Below, one piece after another: positions 7,236-14,024 of a stretch of DNA of 14,024 nt. The position numbers and the translations under genes are program-made. The notes beneath the pieces were generated by a model. The model was given only the letters and a program-made list of their open reading frames with translations. It was not told where the DNA came from and searched no databases. The stretch lies in contig CAUJII010000032.1 of the NCBI GenBank assembly GCA_963205035.1, positions 1-14,024 on the forward strand, written 5' to 3'. Position 1 is the first letter of the stretch. Each line of letters opens with the position of its first letter. This DNA comes from Spirochaetota bacterium. GTDB taxonomy: Bacteria > Spirochaetota > Leptospiria > Turneriellales > Turneriellaceae.

Positions 7236-7989
7236 AGTCTATCCTTGTGAGTCCTTGGTTGTACAAATCATCGAAAAGAGAATCGAAAAAATTATAGAAA
7301 TCTGCCAAATCGCCCGCCGAGCTTGCAAACGTAAAATCGCTTGCGTTCAAGAGAAACTCTTGCTCTGCGGCGGACATCGAGCCATTCCCCAAGACGACAG
7401 TATTTCCCATCTGCGCCGCCATCTCGGGCGTTACAACTTGCATTCCCGCCACTTTGCCAGAGCCGCCTTGCGGTACGACTAACGCAAATCCGTTCCTGTT
7501 TACAACATCCGACGCATGCTCGAGCATACGCACGGTCGTTCCCATTTCTGGCGTGTACCCTACTTCTTGAATCGAACCGCGCACCGCAGCGACAACAGTC
7601 GGTGTTTTCACGCGGAAGTAGTTCCGTTGACCGACGGCGTTAGGCTTTTCGACCATCGCCGTAACCTTTCCTAAACGCAGGTTCGCGTCGGTGGCGGTGC
7701 CGTAGTTGCCCGAGACCAAACGGTCGATGCTCAACACGCTGCCGGGTGCGAGTTGAAGAGAAGTTCCATTCACGAGCTGTAACGTCGCATGCCCTTTAAG
7801 CGAAGTCTGTACTTCGGATTTTTCTGCAATCTTGAGTCCAGGCTTCGCCTGTACCCACTGCGAACCGACTTTCGCTTGAACCTTACCGACGACACGCGTA
7901 AAGACAGCGACGTCCTTTGCATAAAGGCCGAAACCAGCGACAAATAAGAACGATACCGCCGCGCCTAAAATTTTTCCTAACTGTTTCAT
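7222..7989 (-). CDS. exported FecR-domain protein
   Basis: A 255-residue protein with a signal peptide (hydrophobic 8-22, likely cleavage after 'GLYA' at 21-24). A FecR-type domain spans about 27-165. It starts with 'VVGKVQAKVGSQWVQAKPGLKI', continues with 'TLQLVNGTSLQLAPGSVLSIDRL' (cut here to the recognisable core, 69-91), and contains the hallmark 'FRVKTPTVVAAVRGS' (125-139). In this kind of stand-alone exported FecR the domain is thought to bind protein or glycan partners in the periplasm; it lacks the cytoplasmic anti-sigma segment of true FecR. The C-terminal part (about 180-255) is rich in Asp, Phe and Asn and not recognised. The start ATG at 7989 has GGGGGAG two bases ahead. The gene lies 36 bases after the exported small protein and overlaps the barrel gene, so the three form one operon. 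Confidence 0.82.
   Translation of the reverse strand: MKQLGKILGAAVSFLFVAGFGLYAKDVAVFTRVVGKVQAKVGSQWVQAKPGLKIAEKSEVQTSLKGHATLQLVNGTSLQLAPGSVLSIDRLVSGNYGTATDANLRLGKVTAMVEKPNAVGQRNYFRVKTPTVVAAVRGSIQEVGYTPEMGTTVRMLEHASDVVNRNGFALVVPQGGSGKVAGMQVVTPEMAAQMGNTVVLGNGSMSAAEQEFLLNASDFTFASSAGDLADFYNFFDSLFDDLYNQGLTRIDFEKL
7242..7246 (-). promoter_or_regulatory. ribosome-binding site supporting the TTG start of the barrel protein
   Basis: On the - strand AAGGA ends six bases before the TTG at 7235, inside the last codons of the FecR-domain gene. No ATG lies near, so this site decides the start. Confidence 0.65.
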
Positions 7990-7991
7990 AA

Positions 7992-7998
7992 CTCCCCC
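7992..7998 (-). promoter_or_regulatory. ribosome-binding site of the FecR-domain gene
   Basis: On the - strand GGGGGAG stands two bases before the ATG at 7989. The spacing is short, but the purine run AAAAAGGGGGAG offers pairing further upstream. Confidence 0.6.
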
Positions 7999-8025
7999 TT
8001 TTTGAAAATATTTTTCGCCCTATTA

Positions 8026-8583
8026 TTATTCCACCTGTGCCTTTCCGTAGCTTCTTTTCTTTTCGTCCGCCTCTGCCGCAGCATTCAACACCCCGATGAG
8101 TTGTTCGCCCGACAGCACTTGGTGAAACGAAAACTTATTCTGCATCAGATTTTCGTTTTGAATATCGCGCAGAGCGTAGAACTCCCATCCTGTCAGCCGA
8201 TAAAGCACACCCTCTTCTAAATCAAACGTTTGCAAGAGCGCTTTCGCAACTTCTCCGCGTGTCGCCGGTTCGTTAGTGTCCTCTTTGATAGTCACGCCTT
8301 TCTCTTGAAGAGCTTTGTTGCGCGCCGCGTCGTTTGTGGATTTATCAAACTCGCCGCGCTGCATACTGACGAGGTTATAGAGGTCTTGCCTTGTCGCCAC
8401 ACTGCGGCTGAGAATAGAACGGTAAACTCCCATCTCGTCGGATGGCATTGCGACGTTCTGTGTTTTAGCTGCAGCATCTTTCTTTGTGGCTGTATCTGTT
8501 TTCGCAGACGGGGTAGACTCGCTATTTTGCGCGACGAGCGAGAACAAAAAACCGGTTAAAAAAGCGGCGAGGAAATATTTCAT
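8026..8583 (-). CDS. exported protein of unknown function
   Basis: A 185-residue protein with a clear signal peptide (hydrophobic 3-17, probable cleavage near A18). A low-complexity Ala/Lys/Thr/Ser linker (about 20-45) leads to a mostly helical region of about 50-175. The piece 'TRGEVAKALLQTFDL' (108-122), followed by 'YALRDIQ', has the look of an S-layer-homology-like or similar helical repeat, but I would not name a family. It is the first gene of the operon with the FecR-domain protein and the barrel. A cell-envelope adaptor for that barrel is a reasonable guess. No strong Shine-Dalgarno precedes the ATG at 8583. A weak promoter may lie at about 8620-8655 on the - strand (TTGAGT followed by a T/A-rich stretch). 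Confidence 0.7.
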   Translation of the reverse strand: MKYFLAAFLTGFLFSLVAQNSESTPSAKTDTATKKDAAAKTQNVAMPSDEMGVYRSILSRSVATRQDLYNLVSMQRGEFDKSTNDAARNKALQEKGVTIKEDTNEPATRGEVAKALLQTFDLEEGVLYRLTGWEFYALRDIQNENLMQNKFSFHQVLSGEQLIGVLNAAAEADEKKRSYGKAQVE

Positions 8584-8687
8584 AGGACAGCAAATCCATC
8601 GGTACTTTCGCCGGCGTCAAATAAAAAAATAGAGGCACCTAATAAACTCAATTTCACGCACTTCGTTAGATTTTTGTGCTGGTGGTC

Positions 8688-8702
8688 GCTGGCGAAACCA
8701 GC
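8688..8702 (-). other. small hairpin between rpn-family gene and downstream operon
   Basis: GCTGG and CCAGC enclose a five-base loop, about 40 bases downstream of the stop of the nuclease gene on the - strand. A second short palindrome, CAGCT and AGCTG (8699-8709), overlaps it. No T-run follows in either direction, so termination by this element is uncertain. The rest of 8584-8742 shows only A/T-rich DNA that may carry the promoter of the next operon. Confidence 0.3.
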
Positions 8703-8742
8703 TAAGCTGTCACCTATTTACCCGGGCTCGACAGTCACAACC

Positions 8743-9657
8743 TTACTCGTACTCGTCTTCAATCTGCTGGATTTGGTCGAGCGTCAGCCCTGTGATTTCC
8801 GCGACTTCTTGGGCTGGAAAACCTTTCGAGCGTAGGTTGATGACTGCACGCCTCAAGCCTTTCTTAATGCCTTCTTGTCGGCCTTCTTCCCTACCTTCTT
8901 CTCTACCCTTCTCGATACCTTGTTTCTCGAGTAATTCTGCTGTGCTCATAGCGATTCCTCCTTCTCGTGTCGTTGCAACTTCGATAATTTCTTTAACTGT
9001 CACCGGCTGGATATCGTGGACTCGGTAAATGTACATCAAGATACGCTTCAAAATATCTTCGGTACCGGTTCTTGAAAACAGCACCGCAATGAGCGCAAAA
9101 TACGCACGCAGTTTGTTTAAGTCCGCAATATCCCAAATCTCCTTGAAGATATGTACGATTGCTGTGGCCGTCAACGAGAATTTCAGATTTTCTAAATCCG
9201 TGTCGCGTAGGCTGATTAGAACGTAACGGAAGTTGAGCGCGTAGTACGACAAGGCATGCGGCGCATCTTTTGCAAATTCTGTGCGCGCGTTCCAACGCTC
9301 CTTGCCGTGGTAAAAGACGACGGGCAATACAGGGGCGTACTTCTCCTGCCGAGCATACACTTCTTTTTGATACGCGAGTAACTGTTTCAAGATTCCCAAA
9401 TCGGGATGTGACTTGTGTTCGAGCAAAATATAATTGTCCATCTGCTCACCCGATGTGTCTTGTGCTTTGAAAAGCAAATCGCTGTGGTAGTCTTTAAGTT
9501 TCTCATCGACGAAAGAGGCGTCGACAACCGAGAGTGATTGCCAGTCGATCGCGTCGCGCACTTCGGTGGGCAAGAGGGGACTGAGGACGTCGCGTGCATC
9601 GTCGATATTCTTGAAAACCGAAGCGGCAAAATTGGCGTGTGGGTGCGCGTTATCCAC
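8743..9657 (-). CDS. Rpn-family recombination-promoting nuclease (PD-(D/E)XK, transposase_31-like)
   Basis: A 304-residue protein of the Rpn/YhgA-like family, whose members are PD-(D/E)XK endonucleases that can promote RecA-independent recombination and are often present in several divergent copies per genome. The N-terminal 'ANFAASVFKNIDDARDVL' (8-25) matches the family's start. The nuclease core has D60 ('YHSDLLF') and E80-x-K82 ('LLEHKSHPD'), which is followed by 'LLAYQKEVYARQ' and 'LPVVFYHGKERW'. The C-terminus carries the characteristic charged tandem repeat (251-267) and a helix-turn-helix-like tail, 'EVAEITGLTLDQI' (284-296). All catalytic residues seem present. The only plausible start is GTG at 9657, without an obvious Shine-Dalgarno. 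The gene is monocistronic and divergent from the disulfide-formation gene. Older databases call these putative transposases, but no insertion-sequence ends were found. Confidence 0.9.
   Translation of the reverse strand: MDNAHPHANFAASVFKNIDDARDVLSPLLPTEVRDAIDWQSLSVVDASFVDEKLKDYHSDLLFKAQDTSGEQMDNYILLEHKSHPDLGILKQLLAYQKEVYARQEKYAPVLPVVFYHGKERWNARTEFAKDAPHALSYYALNFRYVLISLRDTDLENLKFSLTATAIVHIFKEIWDIADLNKLRAYFALIAVLFSRTGTEDILKRILMYIYRVHDIQPVTVKEIIEVATTREGGIAMSTAELLEKQGIEKGREEGREEGRQEGIKKGLRRAVINLRSKGFPAQEVAEITGLTLDQIQQIEDEYE
8857..8919 (-). repeat. coding tandem repeat in the nuclease gene (GREEG-type)
   Basis: Imperfect 12-base units encode a run of four-residue repeats (G-R/K-E-E type, residues 247-267). 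Such repeats are common in this family, link the nuclease domain to the C-terminal tail, and are prone to length change by slippage. Confidence 0.6.
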
Positions 9658-9675
9658 ACGTCAATTTGGCACAGG

Positions 9676-9701
9676 GAGTGAGAATGGCGAGTGAAAATGG
9701 T
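9676..9701. repeat. 13-bp tandem direct repeat in a divergent intergenic region
   Basis: GAGTGAGAATGGC (9676-9688) is followed directly by GAGTGAAAATGGT (9689-9701), differing at two positions. It lies 19 bases from the nuclease start, between the two divergent genes, where an operator would be expected. A G-rich stretch follows (GGG at 9709, GGGG at 9717, GGGG at 9723, GG at 9730). No good promoter was recognised in 9658-9820. Confidence 0.45.
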
Positions 9702-9820
9702 TATGTAAGGGAGATAGGGGACGGGGTCAGGAGTTTAGGCTTAGAACTCAAGATGCGCATAATTTGCTTGTCCGCTTGTGCAAAGTAAAAGCATCTACTA
9801 AGCACACCTTTTGGAAATTT

Positions 9821-11038
9821 ATGGAAACTAAAAAGCTCGCACTCCCCCTCGTCCTTCTTTTCGTAGGCAGCCTCTTAGGCCTCGTTTTTTCAGGCGCACT
9901 CATCTATGAGCACAACGGCGCAAAGACCCAACTGGGTTCGACTGTCTGCAACGTGAACGATACGAGCGGCTGCGACAAAGCGAAAGACTCTGCTATCGGA
10001 AAGATTTTCGGACTACCGCTTGCGCTCTACGGCTACCTGTTTTACGGCGGCGTCTTAGCTCTCGCGGCGTTTGTGGCTTTTACCCCGCATGAAAAAGCGG
10101 TTCAGCTTTTGTGGTGGGGAGCGGCGGCGGCCCTCGCATTTGATATCTTTCTACTTTTATATTCCCTTTTTGTTTTGGGCGCACTATGCCGCCTTTGCGC
10201 GATCACTTATGTCGCAACAGTTACTCTCTTTATAGGAGCATTTATGCTGAGAAAACGAACCGAGACGCTCATCAAACCCGAAAGAACTCGCTTGGCTGCA
10301 ACGGGTGGATTTACCCTCATTCTGTTAGCGGTTTTTACAAGTGGTATTTTTTTCCACACCGACGCTGTGTCGCGTAAGGGTCCCCAAGTTCAAGGCAAGA
10401 CAGACCAAGAAAAAGAATTACGCGAGCAGTTGGCTCTTGAATTCTATAAGCAGTGGAAAAGCAAACCGTTGCTCAGATTAGATACTCCAAAGAGTGGAAA
10501 TAAAGGATCTCAAAAACCCGTCGTCACGATAATGGAGTTTGCAGATGCGCTCTGCCCGCATTGCAAGAGCATGGGGATTGTTCTCGATGCTTTTGTCAAA
10601 GAGCACAAAGATAAGGTGAAACTTATTTTTCGTCATTACCCATTGGACAACCAATGCAACGTCGCGATGAAGGGCTCTTTCCATGTGGGTTCGTGTGGCC
10701 TCGCTGTCGCTATGGAATGCGGCGAAGCACAAGGCAAATTTTGGGCCATGCACGACATTATCTTCGCAAACCAAGAAGTCTTTTTTCGTAACCCAGTAAC
10801 CGATAAGGCTGTCGAATCGATGGCGCAAAGTGCGGGCCTCAATGCGGCGCAACTCACCGCGTGCTTCCGCAGCCAACACACGATGCCAAAAATCAAGAAC
10901 GATGTTCAAGCAGGCATCAAGATCCCCATCGAAGGAACACCGACGCTTGTAGTCAACGGTCGCTTACTGGGCGGAGTACCACTGCAATATATGAGCGATG
11001 TCTTAGAAAGGATTCTTTTTGAAGAATCAAACCGGTAA
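9821..11038 (+). CDS. VKOR-DsbA fusion protein (disulfide-bond formation)
   Basis: A 405-residue inner-membrane protein joining a vitamin K epoxide reductase homologue to a DsbA-like thioredoxin-fold domain. It would oxidise exported proteins and pass electrons to quinone in one polypeptide. The VKOR part (about 1-180) has four to five membrane helices, the loop cysteines C43 and C51, S57, 'GLPLALYGY' (64-72) and the quinone-proximal C123-x-x-C126 ('LCRLCAITY'). The DsbA part (about 230-405) has the active site C245-P-H-C248, further cysteines C279, C292, C300 and C348, and the cis-Pro loop 'EGTPTLVVNG' (371-380, P374). The start is ATG at 9821, with TGGA seven bases ahead; an upstream TTG at 9764 would add 19 charged residues before the first helix and is unlikely. 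The stop overlaps the next start (TAATG), making this the first gene of a five-gene operon. Confidence 0.93.
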   Translation: METKKLALPLVLLFVGSLLGLVFSGALIYEHNGAKTQLGSTVCNVNDTSGCDKAKDSAIGKIFGLPLALYGYLFYGGVLALAAFVAFTPHEKAVQLLWWGAAAALAFDIFLLLYSLFVLGALCRLCAITYVATVTLFIGAFMLRKRTETLIKPERTRLAATGGFTLILLAVFTSGIFFHTDAVSRKGPQVQGKTDQEKELREQLALEFYKQWKSKPLLRLDTPKSGNKGSQKPVVTIMEFADALCPHCKSMGIVLDAFVKEHKDKVKLIFRHYPLDNQCNVAMKGSFHVGSCGLAVAMECGEAQGKFWAMHDIIFANQEVFFRNPVTDKAVESMAQSAGLNAAQLTACFRSQHTMPKIKNDVQAGIKIPIEGTPTLVVNGRLLGGVPLQYMSDVLERILFEESNR

Positions 11039-11427
11039 TGCTCGTTGAGGTGAAGCACGAGTTCGTTAAACAAGACCACCGGATCTTGAAAAAGCGTTTT
11101 TTGCAAGACGCGCAAAACCGCACTGCCATATATATTTGGCAACTTCCCGAAGACGCTGCAAATGAGATGCTCCGCTTTCAAATTACGTATAAAGAATTTG
11201 CAATCGATTGGAAGGCTGAACATGGCATCCGGTTTGCGCGTGTCGACGAGGGCGACAACCCCATGGGGATGAAACGCTCGCCGGTTCTGGAGGCGACGGA
11301 TTCTGTCGGACGCATCGCGATGGAAAGACTCTGCACGTACTTAGAGGAGCACGAGCTCGTGCCGTCGTTGCCTTTTATTCTGCACACGATTGAAACGAGT
11401 CTAAAAACTAAACGCAATGCGAATTGA
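11038..11427 (+). CDS. conserved-looking hypothetical protein, 129 residues
   Basis: I do not recognise the family. The protein has no signal peptide or membrane segment and is mixed alpha/beta. The N-terminal half is charged ('VKQDHRILKKRFLQDAQ', 10-26), then comes 'AIYIWQLPEDAANEMLRF' (30-47), and the C-terminal half is probably helical ('GRIAMERLCTYLEEHELVPSLPF' region, 91-113). It is translationally linked on both sides: its ATG shares one base with the stop of the VKOR-DsbA gene, and its end overlaps the aroE start by 11 bases. This makes it a real gene despite its small size. A 7-bp hairpin (11011-11028, GATTCTT with AAGAATC) sits just before its start. Function cannot be given; cytoplasmic location is inferred. 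Confidence 0.75.
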   Translation: MLVEVKHEFVKQDHRILKKRFLQDAQNRTAIYIWQLPEDAANEMLRFQITYKEFAIDWKAEHGIRFARVDEGDNPMGMKRSPVLEATDSVGRIAMERLCTYLEEHELVPSLPFILHTIETSLKTKRNAN

Positions 11428-12292
11428 TGCAAAGACTCAACTTTTTGGAATTATCGGCCACCCGTTAGGGCATACATTCTCGCCGGCGATGCACAATGCA
11501 GCATTTGCTGCGAACGGCATCAACGCAGTCTATCTTGCGTTCCCCATAGCGACTCTTAAAGGATTCAAAACGGCTCTGAAAACTTGGAACCTGCGCGGGC
11601 TTTCGGTGACAATCCCCCATAAAATTCACGTTCAAAAGCACCTCGACCGTGTCGAGCCGATGGCTCAGCACATCGGCGCTGTGAACACCGTATACCGTGA
11701 CTCCCAAAATCTTTGCGTCGGAACCAATACCGATGGATCGGGAGCAGTCCACGCTCTTAAAGAGGCGGGGGTTTCGCTTTCGGGAAAAAAAATTCTCATT
11801 CTGGGTGCGGGCGGCGCTGCGCGCAGCATTGCAATTTCTCTGATGGGCTGTGGGATTTATAGCTTAACGCTTTCGGGCCGTAACCGTGCCGGAATGAATG
11901 CAATAAGAACACGCTGCCAGAAAGTGGGTAAATCCCACGCAATAAAAATCCACGAGACGAGCTTGCTGCAAAGTCAACCACTCGACATTTCTGCTTTTGA
12001 CGTAGTTATTCAAACGACTCCCTTGGGTATGCAGGGGTCAGGGTTTGAAAATGAGATACCTCATGGAGCGCAAGGACTCCAAAAAAACCAAATAGTCTTC
12101 GATATTGTTTACAATCCAACCGAGACACCGTTCTTGCGCATGGCAAAGAAACGCGGCTGCCACACCGTGTTAGGATACAAGATGTTACTCTATCAAGGCG
12201 CACAACAATTTGAACTTTTTACTGCCATGCCGGCTCCTGTCAAGGCGATGGAGAAAGCGCTTCTCAACGCTATGCGTGCAAAGGTAAAATAA
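11417..12292 (+). CDS. aroE: shikimate dehydrogenase
   Basis: A 291-residue enzyme that reduces 3-dehydroshikimate to shikimate with NADPH, step four of the aromatic amino acid and chorismate pathway. The substrate-binding N-terminal domain has 'GIIGHPLGHTFSPAMHN' (11-27), 'SVTIPHK' with catalytic K69, and 'NTVYR' (90-94). 'GTNTDG' carries catalytic D106. The NADP-binding Rossmann domain has 'ILGAGGAARSIA' (128-139) with the glycine loop, and an arginine in 'SGRN' (153-156) typical of NADP preference. 'DIVYNPTETPFL' (229-240) and 'GAQQFELF' (261-268) complete the signature. All catalytic residues are present. The start ATG at 11417 has no Shine-Dalgarno but lies inside the preceding gene, so coupling is likely. 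The stop overlaps the aroK start by one base. Confidence 0.96.
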   Translation: MRIDAKTQLFGIIGHPLGHTFSPAMHNAAFAANGINAVYLAFPIATLKGFKTALKTWNLRGLSVTIPHKIHVQKHLDRVEPMAQHIGAVNTVYRDSQNLCVGTNTDGSGAVHALKEAGVSLSGKKILILGAGGAARSIAISLMGCGIYSLTLSGRNRAGMNAIRTRCQKVGKSHAIKIHETSLLQSQPLDISAFDVVIQTTPLGMQGSGFENEIPHGAQGLQKNQIVFDIVYNPTETPFLRMAKKRGCHTVLGYKMLLYQGAQQFELFTAMPAPVKAMEKALLNAMRAKVK

Positions 12293-12876
12293 TGGCAAGG
12301 CAGAAACGACGTCAAAGAAAAGAACGGCATATCCCGCAGCCAAAGAAACCGCGCATCGCTCTTATCGGATTTCGCGGTATCGGAAAATCTGCAATCGCAC
12401 GCAGACTGAACGAGATTTGGCACATCCCCCTCGTGTCATTAGACGAAAAGATTGAAGCGCAAGAAGGAAAGCGTATCGATGCGTTAGTTTCCGAGCGCGG
12501 CTGGAGTGCATTTCGAGATTTAGAATTTGATGCTCTTAAAGAAGTCTCTCAAATGGAAAGAGTACTTCTCGATTGCGGCGGTGGAATCGTCGAAGAAGCC
12601 GATGGGTTGCGCAGCGCACGGAAACTCGAACTTCTCAAAGCAAACTTCTTTTGCGTCTATATAGCGTCGAATGAAGAAAAAATGCGTCTACGTCTTGAGC
12701 GTCTGCAACAAAACTCTTCGCGCCCGAGTCTTTCGCAAAACGAAACAATCGATTCTCTAATGGAAGTCTTTCGCCGACGCGAACCTCTGTACCTTGAAAT
12801 CGCAAGCTCCGTTGTCGACGTTTCAGATACAAATATTAGTGAAAGTGCAGAACGAATAATTCAACTTTTTAAATGA
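12292..12876 (+). CDS. aroK: shikimate kinase
   Basis: A 194-residue P-loop kinase that phosphorylates shikimate at the 3-OH, the step after AroE, which explains the direct coupling (TAATG). Walker A is 'GFRGIGKS' (26-33). The shikimate-binding residues are D51 ('SLDEKIE'), R75 ('FRDLE') and the G96-G97-G98 loop ('DCGGGIV'). The lid carries 'RPSL' (144-147), and 'RREPLY' (162-167) is the adenine/ATP-side motif. It is a little longer than usual because of an 18-20-residue very basic N-terminal extension before the first strand; no internal start would remove it. The first Asp of the usual Asp-x-Asp motif, which in characterised enzymes helps place Mg, is Ser (S49), so the enzyme is slightly atypical. 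Shikimate kinase remains the best call given aroE next to it. Confidence 0.92.
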   Translation: MARQKRRQRKERHIPQPKKPRIALIGFRGIGKSAIARRLNEIWHIPLVSLDEKIEAQEGKRIDALVSERGWSAFRDLEFDALKEVSQMERVLLDCGGGIVEEADGLRSARKLELLKANFFCVYIASNEEKMRLRLERLQQNSSRPSLSQNETIDSLMEVFRRREPLYLEIASSVVDVSDTNISESAERIIQLFK

Positions 12877-12912
12877 CGCAGTGTGCCGCATCTAAACTGA
12901 GTCAGACTCGTT

Positions 12913-14024
12913 ATGCAACAGGTGTTTCTCATCACCCAAAGCAAATCTCTTGTCGAATTTTGTCGCCGTCTTCTGCCACAAGGTTTCTCGCTCCACGCGA
13001 CACGCGAGTGTAAGTTAAAAACAGAAACCGGCCAAATCATTCTTCTTTTCGACTCCCAAAGTCTCGCCGAAAAATCCGATGCAATCATTGCCGAAGTCGC
13101 AGAGCGTTTCAGAGCAGAAGAAGGCGGAATTTCTATCTCTGTCTTAGTCAACGAGGAACACCGCTCGCAAGCGTTTTCGCTATTTCCAGAAAACATGCGT
13201 CATGTGCAATCGCTCCTCCATTATAGAATAGTCAATAACAAGATTGAAGGCTTTAGCAAAGAAGAGTTCCGTTGGCTCTTAGAATCGCAAAATCGCTTCC
13301 TCCACTCGAATTGGGAAAAAATACTCACCCAGAACGAGAACAAATTACTCGCCGATCGTCTCACGCGCCTCGAAGCGCAAAGAAAAAGCGAGAACCGTTA
13401 CCCGGCCTTTATGCAAGGCCGTTCGCATACAATCACACATTTCAGAGAGCAGGTCTTGAAGACGTTCTTTGCCGTTCCGTACCTTCTCCTTTCTGGCAAA
13501 GACCATCCCCCGCTCGAAGACTTCGTCGAGTATTACGCGATGCTACTTTCTCCCGAAAAAAGCATCCACTACGAAATTATCGACGCGGCGACTTTACCCG
13601 CATCTCTTCAGGCGCAGGCAATTTGGCCCTTGAAAAAAAAGTCGCGTGCCGCAAAAGAGACGGCGACTATTCGTGTAATTCAAAATATCCAAAATTTAGG
13701 TTGGGCGAACCAGGCTCGCCTGTTACAAGAGCTTCACTCGTTTTGCGACGCTCAAGCACAAGGGTCGCCCCCCTTGAATCGCTACATTTTTACAGCTTCA
13801 CCCGACATCCTAACTCTCGTACGCCGCGAAAAATTCAGGCAAGAGCTCTATTCGCTACTTCGCAAGGGCATGGTTGCCGTGCCCGGCCTCTATGAAAGAC
13901 CGCGAGACATTACCCACATCGCTTCAGAGTTTATTGCCCGCCGTAATTTTGCGCCGCTCGGTGAAGAGAAGGCTCTCATTGCTGCGCGCATTCTCGAAAA
14001 ATTCGACCTTTCGACAGGGTATCG
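12913..14024 (+). CDS. degenerate sigma-54 activator-like (AAA+) protein, open at the window edge
   Basis: This reading frame opens with ATG at 12913, 36 bases after aroK, and runs 370 codons to the end of the window without a stop, so the C-terminus is missing. The first ~125 residues may be a decayed receiver-like domain ('VFLITQSKSLVEFCRRLL'); no phospho-acceptor pocket is clear. A helix of about 130-158 links to a region that follows the order of an NtrC-type AAA+ domain. 'FMQGRSHTITHFREQV' (166-181) sits where 'G.S..m..v...i' stands. 'PYLLLSGKDHPPLED' (189-203) sits at Walker A but lacks GxxGxGK. 'TIRVIQNIQNL' (252-262) sits at Walker B but lacks DE. 'QARLLQEL' (267-274), 'RYIFTASPDI' (290-299), 'FRQELYSLL' (308-316) and 'PGLYERPRDITHIA' (324-337) match the sensor and arginine-finger regions. 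The GAFTGA loop is absent. It is probably a non-ATPase regulatory relative. The assignment rests on alignment by eye. Confidence 0.6.
   Translation, partial: MQQVFLITQSKSLVEFCRRLLPQGFSLHATRECKLKTETGQIILLFDSQSLAEKSDAIIAEVAERFRAEEGGISISVLVNEEHRSQAFSLFPENMRHVQSLLHYRIVNNKIEGFSKEEFRWLLESQNRFLHSNWEKILTQNENKLLADRLTRLEAQRKSENRYPAFMQGRSHTITHFREQVLKTFFAVPYLLLSGKDHPPLEDFVEYYAMLLSPEKSIHYEIIDAATLPASLQAQAIWPLKKKSRAAKETATIRVIQNIQNLGWANQARLLQELHSFCDAQAQGSPPLNRYIFTASPDILTLVRREKFRQELYSLLRKGMVAVPGLYERPRDITHIASEFIARRNFAPLGEEKALIAARILEKFDLSTGY

Noticed and set aside
8743..9657. Insertion sequence, because the family is often named transposase
   Set aside because: No terminal inverted repeats or target duplications were found around the gene; Rpn proteins are stand-alone nucleases.
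11011..11028. Terminator or attenuator between VKOR-DsbA and the next gene
   Set aside because: The 7-bp hairpin is A/T-rich, inside coding sequence and has no T-run after it.
13272..13895. 207-residue + strand frame overlapping the last gene
   Set aside because: It is a shifted-frame shadow of the long frame opening at 12913, Arg/Ser-rich and without recognisable motifs.

Overview
The window looks like chromosomal DNA of a spirochaete. The main evidence is the first gene, a FlaB-type core flagellin. Its residues 'FARGS' and 'GPNKDQR', and its start directly on the flagellin D0/D1 domain without a cleaved signal, recall spirochaetal periplasmic flagellins, closer to the Leptospira type than to the Treponema type as I remember them. 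Base composition is moderate. The predicted outer-membrane barrel, the several exported proteins and an Rpn-family nuclease fit a free-living or host-associated diderm spirochaete. I cannot place it at genus level.

Layout. (1) 1-1203: a string of perfect or near-perfect inverted repeats, then flaB and a rho-independent terminator. (2) 1248-5775: three tightly coupled + strand genes, namely an AlgI/DltB-like MBOAT acyltransferase, an AlgJ/AlgX-like SGNH-family protein and an LtaS/OpgB-like membrane sulfatase-fold transferase. They look like a pathway that decorates an extracytoplasmic polymer with acyl and phospho-alcohol groups. (3) 5772-8583: three - strand genes read towards that operon, encoding an exported small protein, a FecR-domain exported protein and a C-terminal-Phe beta-barrel with alginate-export-like features. 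The barrel gene and the transferase gene overlap tail to tail by four bases. (4) 8743-9657: an Rpn-family PD-(D/E)XK nuclease on the - strand. (5) 9821 to the window end: a compact + strand operon with a VKOR-DsbA fusion for disulfide formation, an unrecognised 129-residue protein, shikimate dehydrogenase (aroE), shikimate kinase (aroK), and a protein open at the right edge. That last protein aligns by eye to sigma-54 activator AAA+ domains but has lost the Walker A, GAFTGA and Walker B motifs.

The two most interesting items are the possible alginate-like modification and export neighbourhood (AlgI-, AlgJ/X- and AlgE-like proteins side by side) and the apparently ATP-dead enhancer-binding-protein relative downstream of aroK. 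The hairpin cluster just upstream of flaB, which can fold into a three-way junction, is the most structured non-coding DNA here. No rRNA, tRNA, CRISPR array or complete insertion sequence was seen, and no gene-free stretch exceeds 300 bases.
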